Of a DNA stretch of 64,000 nt, positions 34,209 through 47,441 are shown piece after piece. Made by a program: the position numbers and the translations under genes. Origin of the DNA: Deltaproteobacteria bacterium (GTDB lineage: Bacteria > Myxococcota_A > UBA796 > GCA-2862545); NCBI GenBank assembly GCA_007693595.1, contig REDI01000080.1, positions 62,001 to 126,000 on the forward strand. The letters run 5' to 3'. Positions within the stretch are counted from its first letter, which is position 1. Every line of letters starts with the position of its first letter. The notes under the pieces are model-generated. The model had not been told where the DNA came from. It was given only the letters and a program-made list of their open reading frames with translations, and searched no databases.

Positions 34209-34514
34209 TCAGGCCACCTTGAGGAAGACCATGACCCACGCGAAGATCACGAGGGACTCGATGAGGGCGAGGCCCACGTAGAAGGGGGCGTTGAGACTGC
34301 CAGCGGCGGCCGGGTTGCGCGCGATGCTCTGAAAGGCATTGGCCGCAGCGAAGCCCTGCGCCAACGTGCCGCCGAGAACCGCGAGGCCCAGGGCGAGTCC
34401 GAAGCCAAAGGTCGCCCAGCCCGACGCGTCGGCCTCGCTGGCGAAGGCCGGCGTGGCGACCAGAAGGGCGGCGGTGGCCACAGCAGCGGGGGTCCACTTG
34501 ATGATCTTGGTCAT
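34209..34514 (-). CDS. atpE: ATP synthase F0 subunit c
   Basis: Proteolipid of the rotor ring. The 101-residue protein has an N-terminal leader-like extension (MTKIIKWTPAAVATAALLV...AFA) before the two-helix hairpin, as in other deltaproteobacterial c subunits. Helix 1 contains GGTLAQGFAAANAFQ, the polar loop is SIARNP, and helix 2 carries the ion-binding Glu in GLALIESLVIFAW. The Gln in helix 1 and the Glu-Ser pair in helix 2 match ligands used by Na+-binding rings, although the next residue (Leu) does not match the classical Thr. It follows atpB by 44 bases. F1 genes are not in the window. Confidence 0.95.
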   Translation of the reverse strand: MTKIIKWTPAAVATAALLVATPAFASEADASGWATFGFGLALGLAVLGGTLAQGFAAANAFQSIARNPAAAGSLNAPFYVGLALIESLVIFAWVMVFLKVA

Positions 34515-34558
34515 GGGGAGTCTCCTCGTGCCCGCAGATCGGGCCGGATTGGGAAGGG

Positions 34559-35284
34559 TCAGTGATCGTCGTGCGGCACCGACAACGCGATGTAGATGAC
34601 GGTGAGCAAGGTAAAGATGAACGCCTGAATGAACGAGACGATGAGCGCGAGCAGCAGGAAGGGCACCGGCACACCCCAGGGCAACAAACCCGCCATGGTG
34701 GTGAGAACGGTGTGATCGCCGAACATGTTGCCCGTCAACCGGATGGTGAGGGTCGCCGGGCGAACGAAGAGCCCGAGCAGCTCGATGAAGGGAATCAGCC
34801 ACCACAGGAACCAAACAGGGCCCAGGATGTGCATGATGAAGTTCTTGGGGTCGCGGAGGAGGCCCACCGTGACGAACAAGAAGAAGACGCAGATCGACAT
34901 CGCCCAGTTGTGGTGGACGATCTCGGTCGGGGGCAGAAAGCCTGGGATCATACCCGAGGCGTTGCAGAGGAAGACATAGAAGAACACGCCGGTGAGCAGC
35001 GGAACGAAGGTGCGGGTATCGGCCTTGCTCAGGTTGCCACCGCTCAGCGCGCGCCAAAAGCTGATTAAGAGCTCTGCGACAGTCAGCACCCCCAGCCCAG
35101 GCGAGGTGTACCACTTGGCCACCCCCTGGCGGGCCTTGGCCTTGTTCAGGGCCAGGCGCCCCAGGACGGCAAAGCCGATCACGATCGCCGCCACCAACCA
35201 CGAGGTGATGAAGGCGTGGCCGTGCGCGTGGAAGTCCGCGATGCCCAGAAGGTGCCACCAGGTAAAGCCAGCTGCGAAGATCAT
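34559..35284 (-). CDS. atpB: ATP synthase F0 subunit a
   Basis: Stator channel subunit that moves ions past the c ring. The 241-residue protein has at least five long hydrophobic helices. The essential Arg lies in RPATLTIRLTGNMFGDH, and SFIQAFIFTLLTVIYIAL is the last helix with the conserved Gln. An N-terminal periplasmic segment is His-rich (DFHAHGHAF). Its ATG follows the atpI stop with no gap, so translation is probably coupled. Confidence 0.97.
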   Translation of the reverse strand: MIFAAGFTWWHLLGIADFHAHGHAFITSWLVAAIVIGFAVLGRLALNKAKARQGVAKWYTSPGLGVLTVAELLISFWRALSGGNLSKADTRTFVPLLTGVFFYVFLCNASGMIPGFLPPTEIVHHNWAMSICVFFLFVTVGLLRDPKNFIMHILGPVWFLWWLIPFIELLGLFVRPATLTIRLTGNMFGDHTVLTTMAGLLPWGVPVPFLLLALIVSFIQAFIFTLLTVIYIALSVPHDDH

Positions 35285-35677
35285 TCAGGACCCCTGCGCG
35301 GAGGCGGTTTCAGAGTCGGGCGGCGAAGCGACCGCGATCTTGACGCCACGGACGAAGACCGCGAGCACGAAGCTGCCCAGGCTGAACAGTACGGCCCAGG
35401 CGCCGAAAGTCATGGCGAGCAGCGTGAAGACGGCTAGAAGGAGAGGGGTCTTGAGGACCATGACGATGCCCGCGACCGCACCCGCGCTGTCGGTGCCTGC
35501 AAACCAGCCCGAGAGCCGAGGCGTGAGGCGCGCGGCGAGCCAGAGGTTCGAGAGCACGACCAGGCCACCGACGACGACCCCGACCGCGCCCCAGAGCCCA
35601 TCGACCCAGCCGCCGAGCCCGATCATGGGCAACAGCAAGAGCGCGGTGTCTCGGAGAATGGCGTAGATCTGAGTCAA
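35285..35677 (-). CDS. atpI: ATP synthase protein I (AtpI-like membrane protein)
   Basis: A 130-residue protein with four hydrophobic helices (TALLLLPMIGLGGWVDGLWG, GVVVGGLVVLSNLWLAARL, a KTPLLLAVFTLLAMTFG helix and a final WAVLFSLGSFVLAVFV). This layout and the position just before atpB match the ATP synthase I chain. The family assists c-ring assembly or Mg2+ uptake. The start is TTG 35677, which overlaps the stop of the preceding gene as TTGA; no ATG fits. Sequence conservation in this family is low, so position carries much of the weight. Confidence 0.82.
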   Translation of the reverse strand: MTQIYAILRDTALLLLPMIGLGGWVDGLWGAVGVVVGGLVVLSNLWLAARLTPRLSGWFAGTDSAGAVAGIVMVLKTPLLLAVFTLLAMTFGAWAVLFSLGSFVLAVFVRGVKIAVASPPDSETASAQGS

Positions 35678-35913
35678 GGTGCCTCGGTTGGTGGTTCGTC
35701 GTCGATGTCTTGTGCTTGGGAGAAGCCCCACCAGGCGACCACGATGCCACCGATGAAACCCAAGCCGACAAGGACGAGGATGAAGAGCGGTGAGGTGCCC
35801 ATCCAGCCGTCGAGCCAAAACCCCAACCCAGCGCCGGCCATGGTGACCAGGGTCATCTGGGTGATGAGGGCGGCAGCTCGAAGCGCCGGTGTGAGGGAGC
35901 TCGGCAGGTTCAC
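35674..35913 (-). CDS. AtpZ/AtpI-type F0F1-associated small membrane protein
   Basis: A 79-residue protein with two hydrophobic helices: ALITQMTLVTMAGAGLGFWL, then DGWMGTSPLFILV, then GLGFIGGIVVAWWGF. The G-FWLDGWMGTSP pattern between helices is characteristic of AtpZ (putative F0F1-ATPase subunit). It starts at GTG 35913 with GGAGAAGGGG upstream and ends in a TTGA overlap with atpI. AtpZ/AtpI pairs have been linked to Mg2+ transport for the ATP synthase. Confidence 0.87.
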   Translation of the reverse strand: MNLPSSLTPALRAAALITQMTLVTMAGAGLGFWLDGWMGTSPLFILVLVGLGFIGGIVVAWWGFSQAQDIDDEPPTEAP

Positions 35914-36025
35914 CGAGCCAACCCCTTCTCCAAGGTCTCAAAGAGGCCGGCTGGATAGCATACGCCCCGGGGGGGGGCAACGCGCCCTTGGTGGAGCGGA
36001 TCGTTGCAGGGCCGGCGGCAGCGGA

Positions 36026-37300
36026 TCATGCGTTCGCAGCCACCAGGGCCGCCTCGATCCCCCCCACCAGCGTGGCGACGTGGACCTCGGTCATGGCGGC
36101 AGACAGGAAGACGGCCTCGAACTGGCTCGGCGGCAGGTACACACCGCACGAGAGCGCACCGCGGAAGAAGCGGCCGAAGGCCCGCGTGTCGCACTCCTTG
36201 ACCTCCGCGAAGTCCCAAGGGGCCTGCTTGCGAGCGAAGAGCGTGAACATGGAGCCGACCCGGTGCATGCTCCAGCCATGATAGGCCACCGCGTCGCGCA
36301 CGCCGTCCTCGACCGCGGCGGCGACGTGCTCGAGGTGGGCGTACCGGGCCTCGGTCAGGGCCGAGAGGGTGGCGCGCGCCGCCGCGACCGCCACCGGATT
36401 ACCCGAGAGGGTGCCTGCCTGGTAGACCGGACCCGTCGGTGCGAGCTCGCGCATGAGATCCGCACGACCACCGAAGGCGGCCATGGGAAGCCCACCGCCC
36501 ACCACCTTGCCGAGGCAGGTCAGATCGGGCGTGACCCCAAAGCGCTCCTGGGCACCCCCGCGCGCAACTCGCAGGCCCGTCATCACCTCGTCGAAGATGA
36601 GCACCGTCCCGTGTCGCTGCGTCACGGCTCGCAGCCCCTCCAGGTATCCCTCGCGCGGAGGAATGCAGCCCATATTGCCCGCGACAGGCTCGAGAATGAC
36701 CGCGGCGATCGCCCCGCCTCGCTCGGCGAAGAGCTCCTCGACCGCCGCCAAGTCATTGTACGGCAGCACGACCGTGTTCTGCGCCGTGCCCTCGGGAACG
36801 CCAGGGCTACCCGGGATCCCAAACGTCGCCACGCCCGAGCCCGCCCCGACTAGGCATGCGTCGTGTGCTCCATGGTAGCAACCGTCGAACTTGACGATCA
36901 GGTCGCGCCCCGTCGCGCCGCGGGCGAGCCGGATCGCGTGCATGGTGGCCTCGGTACCGCTGCTGCACAGCCGCACCATCTCGATCGAGGGGACCCGATC
37001 GACGAGCTCCTCTGCGAGCTCGACCTCAGCGCCGGTTGGGGCGCCGTAGGTGGTGCCCGCAGAGGCGGCCTTGGTAATCGCCCCGACCACTTCGACAGGC
37101 GCGTGGCCCAGCATCAGGGCCCCCCACGAGCAGATGCAGTCTAGGTAGTGGTGCCCGTCTTCGTCGATGAGCTCGACACCCTCGCCACGCGCGATGAAGG
37201 GCGGCTCGCCCCCGACCGCGCTGAAGGCGCGAACCGGCGAGTTCACGCCCCCGGGGATCACCTTCTCGCCCCGCGAGAGCCAACGAGAGGATCTGGACAT
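36026..37300 (-). CDS. hemL: Glutamate-1-semialdehyde 2,1-aminomutase
   Basis: PLP enzyme converting glutamate-1-semialdehyde to 5-aminolevulinate in the C5 heme pathway. The 424-residue length is normal. Class III aminotransferase features include IPGGVNSPVRAFSAVGG at the N-terminus, VRLCSSGTEATMHAIRLARG, YHGAHDACLV, LIFDEVMTGLR with the PLP-binding Asp, and the Schiff-base Lys in LTCLGKVVGGGLPMAAFGG. AAGGAGG lies 7 bases before ATG 37300. It is not part of the atp cluster: a 112-base gap separates it from atpZ. Confidence 0.98.
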   Translation of the reverse strand: MSRSSRWLSRGEKVIPGGVNSPVRAFSAVGGEPPFIARGEGVELIDEDGHHYLDCICSWGALMLGHAPVEVVGAITKAASAGTTYGAPTGAEVELAEELVDRVPSIEMVRLCSSGTEATMHAIRLARGATGRDLIVKFDGCYHGAHDACLVGAGSGVATFGIPGSPGVPEGTAQNTVVLPYNDLAAVEELFAERGGAIAAVILEPVAGNMGCIPPREGYLEGLRAVTQRHGTVLIFDEVMTGLRVARGGAQERFGVTPDLTCLGKVVGGGLPMAAFGGRADLMRELAPTGPVYQAGTLSGNPVAVAAARATLSALTEARYAHLEHVAAAVEDGVRDAVAYHGWSMHRVGSMFTLFARKQAPWDFAEVKECDTRAFGRFFRGALSCGVYLPPSQFEAVFLSAAMTEVHVATLVGGIEAALVAANA

Positions 37301-37417
37301 GAGCAGCCTCCTTCATGAGTGGGGGGCGCGTAACAGCCCTCTACCAGGCTCGCCCGTTCGCCTCAGCGCACGTGGGGAGGGCGCTTCGGCGCGCTGGGCC
37401 CTGAGAACCCCTGTGGG

Positions 37418-38218
37418 CTAACGCCCACGCACGTCTCGACGCACCTTGAGGCTGTCGAGCCGACGATCGCGAACGCCCCCCGGGAGATCGAGCTGGTCGA
37501 GCTCCGCGATGGCCTCGTCGAGGTTGCCGAGCCGCTCCAGACTGGTCGCGATGCCCAAGCGCGCCGCGGCCCGCTGGTCGGGGGTCCGCGCCGCCTCGAA
37601 CGCCTCAGAGAATCGTCCGTGAGCGCGGTGAGCGTCGTTGTGCACCAGGGCAATCCGGGCCTGTGCAAGCCGGGCGACCGAGAGGTGACTCGGGTAAGAC
37701 TCGGCGAGAAGGGCCCAAATCTCGGCCGAGGTGGACTCCTTGTCGGCGTCGAGAGCCGCGCGGCCGGCGAGCACCAGACGCTCCGGGGCCCGACGATGGG
37801 AAGGGTGGGCCGCGTGGGCGGCGAGGAAGCTGCGCAGGGCGATCGCGGGCTCGCGGTTCGCGGCCCAAAGATGGCCGATCTGCTCATGGAGCTCGGCCTG
37901 AACCACAGGATCGGACTCGAGCCGCAGGGCGCGCTCAAGTCGCACCCGCGCCTCGGCCGGACGTGCGAGCTCCGTCGCATAGAGGACGGCGCTCCGACGT
38001 AGCGCGCGACGCCGGAGCTCGAAGGTCCAGCCAGTCCTCGCGACGTCGTCGTAGTGTTGCACGGCGTCGTCGAGTTCACCCGCGCCGACCGCGGCGTCCG
38101 CCCGCCACAACGTGACGGGCGACCCAGGCAAGATCCACAGGGAGACCCCCAATAAAGACAGCCCTCCGAGCAAGGCGAGCACCTGTCCTGGCAGGGGGAT
38201 GGCCGTTGAGGTTGTCAC
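37418..38218 (-). CDS. TPR protein with N-terminal membrane anchor
   Basis: A 266-residue protein. GTG 38218 is preferred because AAGGAG lies 8 bases upstream; a longer in-frame start at 38254 lacks this. One hydrophobic helix (GQVLALLGGLSLLGVSLWIL) at the N-terminus is followed by helical TPR-type repeats: ELDDAVQHYDDVARTGWTFE, ARVRLERALRLESDP, ALRSFLAAHAAHPSH and a last unit LGIATSLERLGNLDEAIAEL. It should be anchored in the inner membrane with the TPRs on one side. No partner is evident. A 6-bp hairpin (GTGGGC/GCCCAC) spans its stop codon but lacks a T run. Confidence 0.78.
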   Translation of the reverse strand: MTTSTAIPLPGQVLALLGGLSLLGVSLWILPGSPVTLWRADAAVGAGELDDAVQHYDDVARTGWTFELRRRALRRSAVLYATELARPAEARVRLERALRLESDPVVQAELHEQIGHLWAANREPAIALRSFLAAHAAHPSHRRAPERLVLAGRAALDADKESTSAEIWALLAESYPSHLSVARLAQARIALVHNDAHRAHGRFSEAFEAARTPDQRAAARLGIATSLERLGNLDEAIAELDQLDLPGGVRDRRLDSLKVRRDVRGR

Positions 38219-38352
38219 GAGCAGGACTCCTTGGGCAGCGTCAGCGACCGCCACGCTCTCCGCAGCCTAAACGCTCCGAGGGGCGTTCGCCATACACCCT
38301 TCTTGGATGAGGTCGCCCCGCGAAGGTTCCCCGCCGACGCTCCGACGGGTGG

Positions 38353-41016
38353 CTACGACTCTTCGGGGGCGTCGGGGGACTGCAGCTCGGAGGTCTCGAC
38401 CTCGTCGTCGCCCCCCCCGTCGTCCTCGTCGGGCTCCGGCTCGGCCAGCCGGGCGACGTCGACGATGCGCTCCTCGTCGGCCAGGCGCATGAGCCGAACC
38501 CCGCGGGCGAGGCGACTGTAGATCGACACCGAACCCGCCTTGAACCGGATGACCCGCCCAGTGTCGGTGACGACCATCACCTGGTCGTCGGGCTGGACGA
38601 GCACCGCACCCACGATCATGCCGGACTTCGGATCGACCCGGCTCGCCCGGATCCCCTTGCCATAGCGGTGCTGAGCACGGAACTCATCGGGCTGGGTCCG
38701 CTTGCCATAGCCCCCCTCCGAGACGAAGAGCAGGCGCTCTAGGCCGTCTTCGACCCCGGCCTCCGACTCGTCGTCGGACTCATCGACCTCGTCCAACGCG
38801 ATCTCGTCGTCGAGATCGTCGACGCCCTCAGGGATCTCGTGGACAGGTAGCTCGGATCCGTGCAGCAGGATCATGTCGACGACCTCGTCGCCAGGAGCGA
38901 GCTTGATGGCGCGGTTACCTCGGGCGGGTCGACCCATGGTACGAAGCTCGGACAGCGGGAAGCGGATGGCCATGCCCCGCCGCGTCAGGACCAAGACATG
39001 GGCCTGCTCAGGATCTTCGACGAGTCGAACCTGGGCGAGCTGATCGTCGTCTGAGATCCCCGTAGCGATGAGCCCGTGGCCGCGGAGGTTGCGATACTCC
39101 CAGAGGCTCGTCCGCTTGATGCGGCCTTGGCGCGTCATGAAGACCAGATCGGGCAGGCCCTCGGGAGGGGTGTCGCCCTCGAGATCTGCCACCTCTTCGA
39201 AGCCGGCGAAGCTCACCACCGAAGCCACGCGCTCAGTCTTGGGATCGATAGGAACCAAGTTGACGATAGGCTTACCCTTGCCCGTACCGCTCGCCTTCGG
39301 CAGGTCGTAGACATGCAGCGGCAAGACCCGCCCCGAGCTGGTGAAGACGAGCAGGAGATCGTGGGTGTTGGCGATGAAGAGGCTCGTGACGAAGTCGGCG
39401 TCGCGGGTAGCCATGGCGCGCTTGCCGGAACCACCACGGCGCTGCATGCGCCACTCATCGGGGGGCGTACGCTTGATGTAGCCGAGGTGACTGACGGTCA
39501 CGACCTGATCCTCGGCGGGGACGAGATCGCGCTTGTCGAGATCAGCGGTGTCCTCGATGAGTGCCGTGCGCCGATCGTCGCCGAACTGGTCGCGCACCTC
39601 GATGAGCTCGTTGCGCACCACCCCCATCAGCTCGGTCTCGGATCCGAGGATCTCCTGGAAGCGAGCGATGCGCACCATGAGGTCCCCGTGCTCGTCGAGG
39701 AGCTTCTGCCGCTCCATGCCGGTCAGCCGCTGCAGCCGCATCTCGAGGATGGCGTCAGCCTGGATCACCGTGAAGTCGAAGCGCTGGATCAGCCCTTCAC
39801 GCGCTTCGGACACGGTGGGGCTCGCGCGGATGATCCGGATCACCTCGTCGATGAAGTCGAGGGCCTTGAGGTAGCCTTCGACGATGTGGGCCCGCTCCTG
39901 CGCCTTTCGAAGATCGTAGCGGGTGCGGCGCTGGATCACGTCGCGGCGGTGCGAGATGTAGTGCTGCAGCATCTCCTTGAGGCTCAGGATGCGCGGCCGC
40001 TGGTTCACGATGGCCAGCATGATCACGCCGTAGGTCTGCTGCAGGTAGGTGTGCTTGAAGAGGTGGTTGAGAACGACCTCGGGGAAGGTGTCGCGCTTGA
40101 GCTCGACCACCACCCGCATGCCTTGCCGATCGGACTCGTCGCGCAAGGCGCTGATCCCTTCGATACGCTTGGCTTTGACCAAGTCGGCGATCTGCTCGAC
40201 CAGCCGCGCCTTATTGACCTGGTAGGGCAGCTCATCGATGATGATCGCGGTGCGGCCGCCCGAGATCTCTTCGAAGGAGGTCCGGCCCCGCACCACCACC
40301 CGACCTCGGCCGGTGCTGTAGGCCTCGCGCACGCCCTTGGTGCCATAGATCGCGCCGCCGGTCGGAAAGTCAGGCCCGGGCACAATCTGGATGAGGTCCT
40401 CGAAGCCGAGCTTAGGGTCTTCGATCAGAGCGACGCAGGCGTCGATGATCTCGCGCAGGTTGTGCGGAGGGATGCGGGTCGCCATACCCACCGCGATGCC
40501 GTCGGCCCCGTTCACCAGAAGGTTTGGGAAGCGGGCCGGCAAGACGTGAGGCTCTTGGGTGCCCCCGTCGAAGTTCGGCCCGAAGGCCACCGTCTCTTTC
40601 TCGATGTCGACCAGCAGCTCTTCGGCCAGCTTGGTCATGCGACACTCCGTGTAGCGATAGGCGGCCGCGGGGTCGCCATCGACGCTGCCGAAGTTCCCCT
40701 GGCCATCCACGAGCATGTACCGAAGCGCCCAGGGCTGGGCCATGCGCACCAGCGCATCGTAGACCGCCGAGTCGCCGTGAGGGTGGTAGAGCTTGAGGAC
40801 CTCGCCGACCACACCTGCGCACTTCATGTACTTCTTGGAGGCGGTCAGACCCATCTGCCGCATGGCGTACAAGATGCGCCGGTGGACCGGCTTGAGGCCG
40901 TCGCGTACATCGGGGAGGGCACGACCGATGATGACCGACATGGAGTAGTCCATGTAGGAGTTGCGCATCTCGTCTTGGATGCGGATCGGCACGACGTTCT
41001 TGGCGATGGGATCCAT
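38353..41016 (-). CDS. gyrA: DNA gyrase subunit A
   Basis: Breaks and rejoins DNA as the A2 part of gyrase. The 887-residue protein starts at ATG 41016 ([20 protein letters not shown]). The quinolone region reads [19 protein letters not shown], with wild-type Ser and Asp; the catalytic Tyr is in [10 protein letters not shown]. The GyrA box is QRRGGSGKR, which marks gyrase rather than topoisomerase IV. The C-terminal beta-pinwheel contains an acidic insertion of about 35 residues (from [18 protein letters not shown]) near residue 720-755, and the tail is again acidic ([14 protein letters not shown]). gyrB lies 1.6 kb upstream, separated by an opposite-strand capA-like gene. Confidence 0.97.
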   Translation of the reverse strand: MDPIAKNVVPIRIQDEMRNSYMDYSMSVIIGRALPDVRDGLKPVHRRILYAMRQMGLTASKKYMKCAGVVGEVLKLYHPHGDSAVYDALVRMAQPWALRYMLVDGQGNFGSVDGDPAAAYRYTECRMTKLAEELLVDIEKETVAFGPNFDGGTQEPHVLPARFPNLLVNGADGIAVGMATRIPPHNLREIIDACVALIEDPKLGFEDLIQIVPGPDFPTGGAIYGTKGVREAYSTGRGRVVVRGRTSFEEISGGRTAIIIDELPYQVNKARLVEQIADLVKAKRIEGISALRDESDRQGMRVVVELKRDTFPEVVLNHLFKHTYLQQTYGVIMLAIVNQRPRILSLKEMLQHYISHRRDVIQRRTRYDLRKAQERAHIVEGYLKALDFIDEVIRIIRASPTVSEAREGLIQRFDFTVIQADAILEMRLQRLTGMERQKLLDEHGDLMVRIARFQEILGSETELMGVVRNELIEVRDQFGDDRRTALIEDTADLDKRDLVPAEDQVVTVSHLGYIKRTPPDEWRMQRRGGSGKRAMATRDADFVTSLFIANTHDLLLVFTSSGRVLPLHVYDLPKASGTGKGKPIVNLVPIDPKTERVASVVSFAGFEEVADLEGDTPPEGLPDLVFMTRQGRIKRTSLWEYRNLRGHGLIATGISDDDQLAQVRLVEDPEQAHVLVLTRRGMAIRFPLSELRTMGRPARGNRAIKLAPGDEVVDMILLHGSELPVHEIPEGVDDLDDEIALDEVDESDDESEAGVEDGLERLLFVSEGGYGKRTQPDEFRAQHRYGKGIRASRVDPKSGMIVGAVLVQPDDQVMVVTDTGRVIRFKAGSVSIYSRLARGVRLMRLADEERIVDVARLAEPEPDEDDGGGDDEVETSELQSPDAPEES

Positions 41017-41290
41017 GGGGCTTCTCGGGGGGTGGGAGAAGGGGGAAGAGCGGGGCAGAGAGGAGGGAGGAGCCCGATCGCGGGCCCGCCTTCTCCTTAC
41101 TCCGTTCGGGCCCTGTGGTCGACTCCGCTCAGGCGGATCCATGCCCTGCCACGCGACGCGGAGCCTGAGGGCTCTACGAAGACCTCCAACCCGCCTTCTT
41201 CAAGCATCTTTGAGACGGAACCGCAGCGCACGACCCCCGCGTGATGCATCGTGCGGGAAGAGATACCGATGCCTGTCCGTTGGAGGAACG

Positions 41291-42625
41291 ATGATGTGGA
41301 TCCTGCTCGCTCCCTGGCTCGCCTTCGCCTCGCCCGCAGACGATGCGCTCAACGCAGGCATCGCCGCCCAGCGCGCCGACGACGTTCCCAAAGCCATCGA
41401 GCACTACCGCCGCTGTCTAAAAGAGGAGCCCGACCACGTGCGTTGTCACTGGGAGCTCGGGTGGTCGTACTGGAGCCGCAACGACTGGGCTGCGGTGGTC
41501 GAGCACTGGGACCGGGTCAAGGAGCTCTCCCCCGAGCACCCGGAACTCGACCGCTGGCTGCCCACCGCCCAGTCGAACCTCCGGGCCGTGGCTGACCTCG
41601 AGGCAGCACGCTCCACGGCCAAGGATCGCGTGCGCCCCCCTCTCCCCGAGGGTCGCACCGTGCGCCTCCGACTCGTTGGCGACATCATGATCGGCACGAC
41701 CTCTCCTCACCCGACCGCACACCTGCCGCCTGACGACGGCGCGACCTACTTCGACGCCGTGAAAGATCTGCTCACCGACGCGGATCTCACCTTCGGAAAC
41801 CTCGAAGGGCCCCTGTGCGACACCACCGTGGTCGCCGACAAGTGCAAGAGCGGCAACCCCTGCTACGCCTTCCGTCAGCCCACCCGCTACGCCAAGCACC
41901 TGCAGGCGGCGGGATTCACCATGCTCAGCATCGCCAACAACCACATGCTCGACTTCGGCGAAGTCTGCCGCGCCCAGACTATCGAGGCCCTCGACGGGGT
42001 GGGCATCGTCTGGTCCGGCCCCCCGGGCAGTGTCGCGACGCTGAAGGTGAACGACGCAAAGATCGGCATGATCGCCTTTCACACTGCGCGTCACAGCAAC
42101 TACATCAACGATCACGACAACGCTCGGGAGCTCGTCAAGCTCGCCAAGGCCAGCCACGACTACGTCATCGTCAGCTTTCACGGTGGAAAAGAAGGCAGTA
42201 AAGCCTACCGGGTACCCGATGGCATGGAGCTATTCTACGGCGAGAAGCGAGGTCATCTACGAGCTTTCTCCCGAGCGGTCGTCGAGGCGGGAGCGGATCT
42301 GGTCGTCGGGCATGGACCTCACGTGCTGCGCGGAATGGAGCTGCTGGACGGGCACCTCGTCGCTTACAGCCTCGGCAACTTCGCGACCTACGACCGCTTC
42401 AACCTCTCGGGTCGTCTCGGTGTCTCCGCGGTGCTCGAGGTCGAGATCGACCACCAGGGCAAGCTCGTGCGTGGACGCATCCTACCCGTCCATCAACCCG
42501 GCGTAGGGATCCCCAGGCCCGACCCTGAAGGTCAGGCCATCGGCATGCTCAAGCACCTCTCGGAGCTCGACTTCCCGACGACCGCCCCCGAGATCGCAAA
42601 GGACGGCACCTTCGCGCCCCGCTGA
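41291..42625 (+). CDS. Exported TPR-CapA (PGA_cap) metallophosphatase-like protein
   Basis: A 444-residue protein starting at ATG 41291 with GGAGGAACG upstream and a short signal-like start (MMWILLAPWLAFA). Residues about 18-105 hold TPR-type helices (ADDVPKAIEHYRRCLKEEPD, RCHWELGWSYWSRNDW). Residues about 115-440 are a CapA/PgsA domain with calcineurin-type fold: RLRLVGDIMIG, FGNLEGPLCD, SIANNHMLDFG, VIVSFHGGKEG and DLVVGHGPHVLRGME place the metal-binding Asp, Asn and His residues. CapA proteins act in poly-gamma-glutamate capsule export; no capsule genes lie nearby, so the substrate is open. It separates gyrA from gyrB, on the opposite strand. Confidence 0.9.
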   Translation: MMWILLAPWLAFASPADDALNAGIAAQRADDVPKAIEHYRRCLKEEPDHVRCHWELGWSYWSRNDWAAVVEHWDRVKELSPEHPELDRWLPTAQSNLRAVADLEAARSTAKDRVRPPLPEGRTVRLRLVGDIMIGTTSPHPTAHLPPDDGATYFDAVKDLLTDADLTFGNLEGPLCDTTVVADKCKSGNPCYAFRQPTRYAKHLQAAGFTMLSIANNHMLDFGEVCRAQTIEALDGVGIVWSGPPGSVATLKVNDAKIGMIAFHTARHSNYINDHDNARELVKLAKASHDYVIVSFHGGKEGSKAYRVPDGMELFYGEKRGHLRAFSRAVVEAGADLVVGHGPHVLRGMELLDGHLVAYSLGNFATYDRFNLSGRLGVSAVLEVEIDHQGKLVRGRILPVHQPGVGIPRPDPEGQAIGMLKHLSELDFPTTAPEIAKDGTFAPR

Positions 42626-42639
42626 GCGCTCCACCCAGC

Positions 42640-46286
<3,647 letters not shown>

Positions 46287-46292
46287 TCGCGA

Positions 46293-47399
46293 TCAGCTCA
46301 GACGCATGGGCATCACGATGAAGAAGGCATCGTCGGCGCCCACCCCGGTCAGCCGCGCAGGCCCGAGCTCCCCCGAGAGGTCAAACTGCACGTTCTCGGT
46401 ACTGATCGCTCCCAAGATGTCCTGGAGGTAGCGGACGTTGAACCCTGCTGTAAGCGGCTCGCCCTCGAGATCGATCACCACGCGCTCGGTGACCTCACCC
46501 CGATCGGAGCTGCGGATGTCGATGGTGAGCTCCCCCGGCTCAAAGGCGAAGCGAACGGGTCGGCTGCGATCATGAGCCAAGACCGAGACCCGACGGAGCG
46601 CAGAGACCAAGGTCGCGTGATCGCAGGTCACCGTGTGGTGGCTGCTCTGCGGAAGCACCGCTTTATACTCTGGGAACTCACCATCGAGCAAGCGGAACCA
46701 GAGCCGCTGACCCGGTCGCGTGACCTGCATCGCGTTGTCGCCAAACGCCAGGGTGATCGCTTCATTACTCGTGTCGAGCAGCTTACGCAGGATCCCGAGG
46801 CCTTTGCGCGGCAGGAGCATGCGGGGTGGTAGGGCGAGCTCCCCCTCGAAGGCCGCTTCGCTCACCGAGAGCCGGTGACCGTCGGTCGCGACCATGCGCA
46901 CGCAGTCGGGTCCGACCTCTTCGAGGTGTGCGCCGTTAAAACCCAGACGGTTCTCGTCGGTCGCGATGGCAAAGGCGCACTGATCGATCAGCCGACGGAG
47001 CGCTCCGCTGTCGATCATCGCCTGGCCCCGCACATCGAAGGCTGGTAGCGGAGGAAACTCCTGCGCAACGATCCCCGGGAGTCGAAAGAAGGAACGACCT
47101 GCCCGGACCTCGAGCCGATCGCCCTTGCCGAGCTTGAGCTGCACGGTCGCGTCGTCGAGAGCGCGCACGACCTGAAAGAGGCTCGCCGCATCGACCGCGA
47201 GCTCCCCCGGCTCGTTCACCGAGCTCGCCAACTCGCCGATGTAGGCGACCTCTTCGTCGGTGGCCGTGAGCTTCAGCCCATCGGCCGAGGCGTGCATGAG
47301 CACGTGAGAGAGGATGGGTCTTGCGCTGCGGCGCTCGATGACGCCTTGGATAGAGGCCAGAGATCGCGCGAGTTCGCTGCGGTCGATGAAGAGGTCCAT
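46293..47399 (-). CDS. dnaN: DNA polymerase III beta subunit (sliding clamp)
   Basis: Ring-shaped processivity clamp. The 368-residue length and three repeated folds are standard. The N-terminus (MDLFIDRSELARSLASIQGV) and the C-terminal P-M-R-L end (VMPMRLS) match DnaN, where the latter helps form the peptide-binding pocket. Mid motifs RSFFRLPGIVAQEFPPLP and LRRVSVLAHDRSRPVRF are also typical. It lies 296 bases downstream of dnaA, a gap with origin-like features. Confidence 0.97.
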   Translation of the reverse strand: MDLFIDRSELARSLASIQGVIERRSARPILSHVLMHASADGLKLTATDEEVAYIGELASSVNEPGELAVDAASLFQVVRALDDATVQLKLGKGDRLEVRAGRSFFRLPGIVAQEFPPLPAFDVRGQAMIDSGALRRLIDQCAFAIATDENRLGFNGAHLEEVGPDCVRMVATDGHRLSVSEAAFEGELALPPRMLLPRKGLGILRKLLDTSNEAITLAFGDNAMQVTRPGQRLWFRLLDGEFPEYKAVLPQSSHHTVTCDHATLVSALRRVSVLAHDRSRPVRFAFEPGELTIDIRSSDRGEVTERVVIDLEGEPLTAGFNVRYLQDILGAISTENVQFDLSGELGPARLTGVGADDAFFIVMPMRLS

Positions 47400-47441
47400 C
47401 AGAACGCTCCTGCCCCGCCTAGGGGTATGTCTTGGAACATG

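Noticed and set aside
37413-37428. Hairpin GTGGGC/GCCCAC across the stop of the TPR gene, considered as a terminator
   Set aside because: Stem is only 6 bp and no T tract follows on the minus strand.
39076-41244. 722-codon plus-strand ORF opposite gyrA
   Set aside because: Antisense shadow of gyrA, which is unmistakable on the minus strand.
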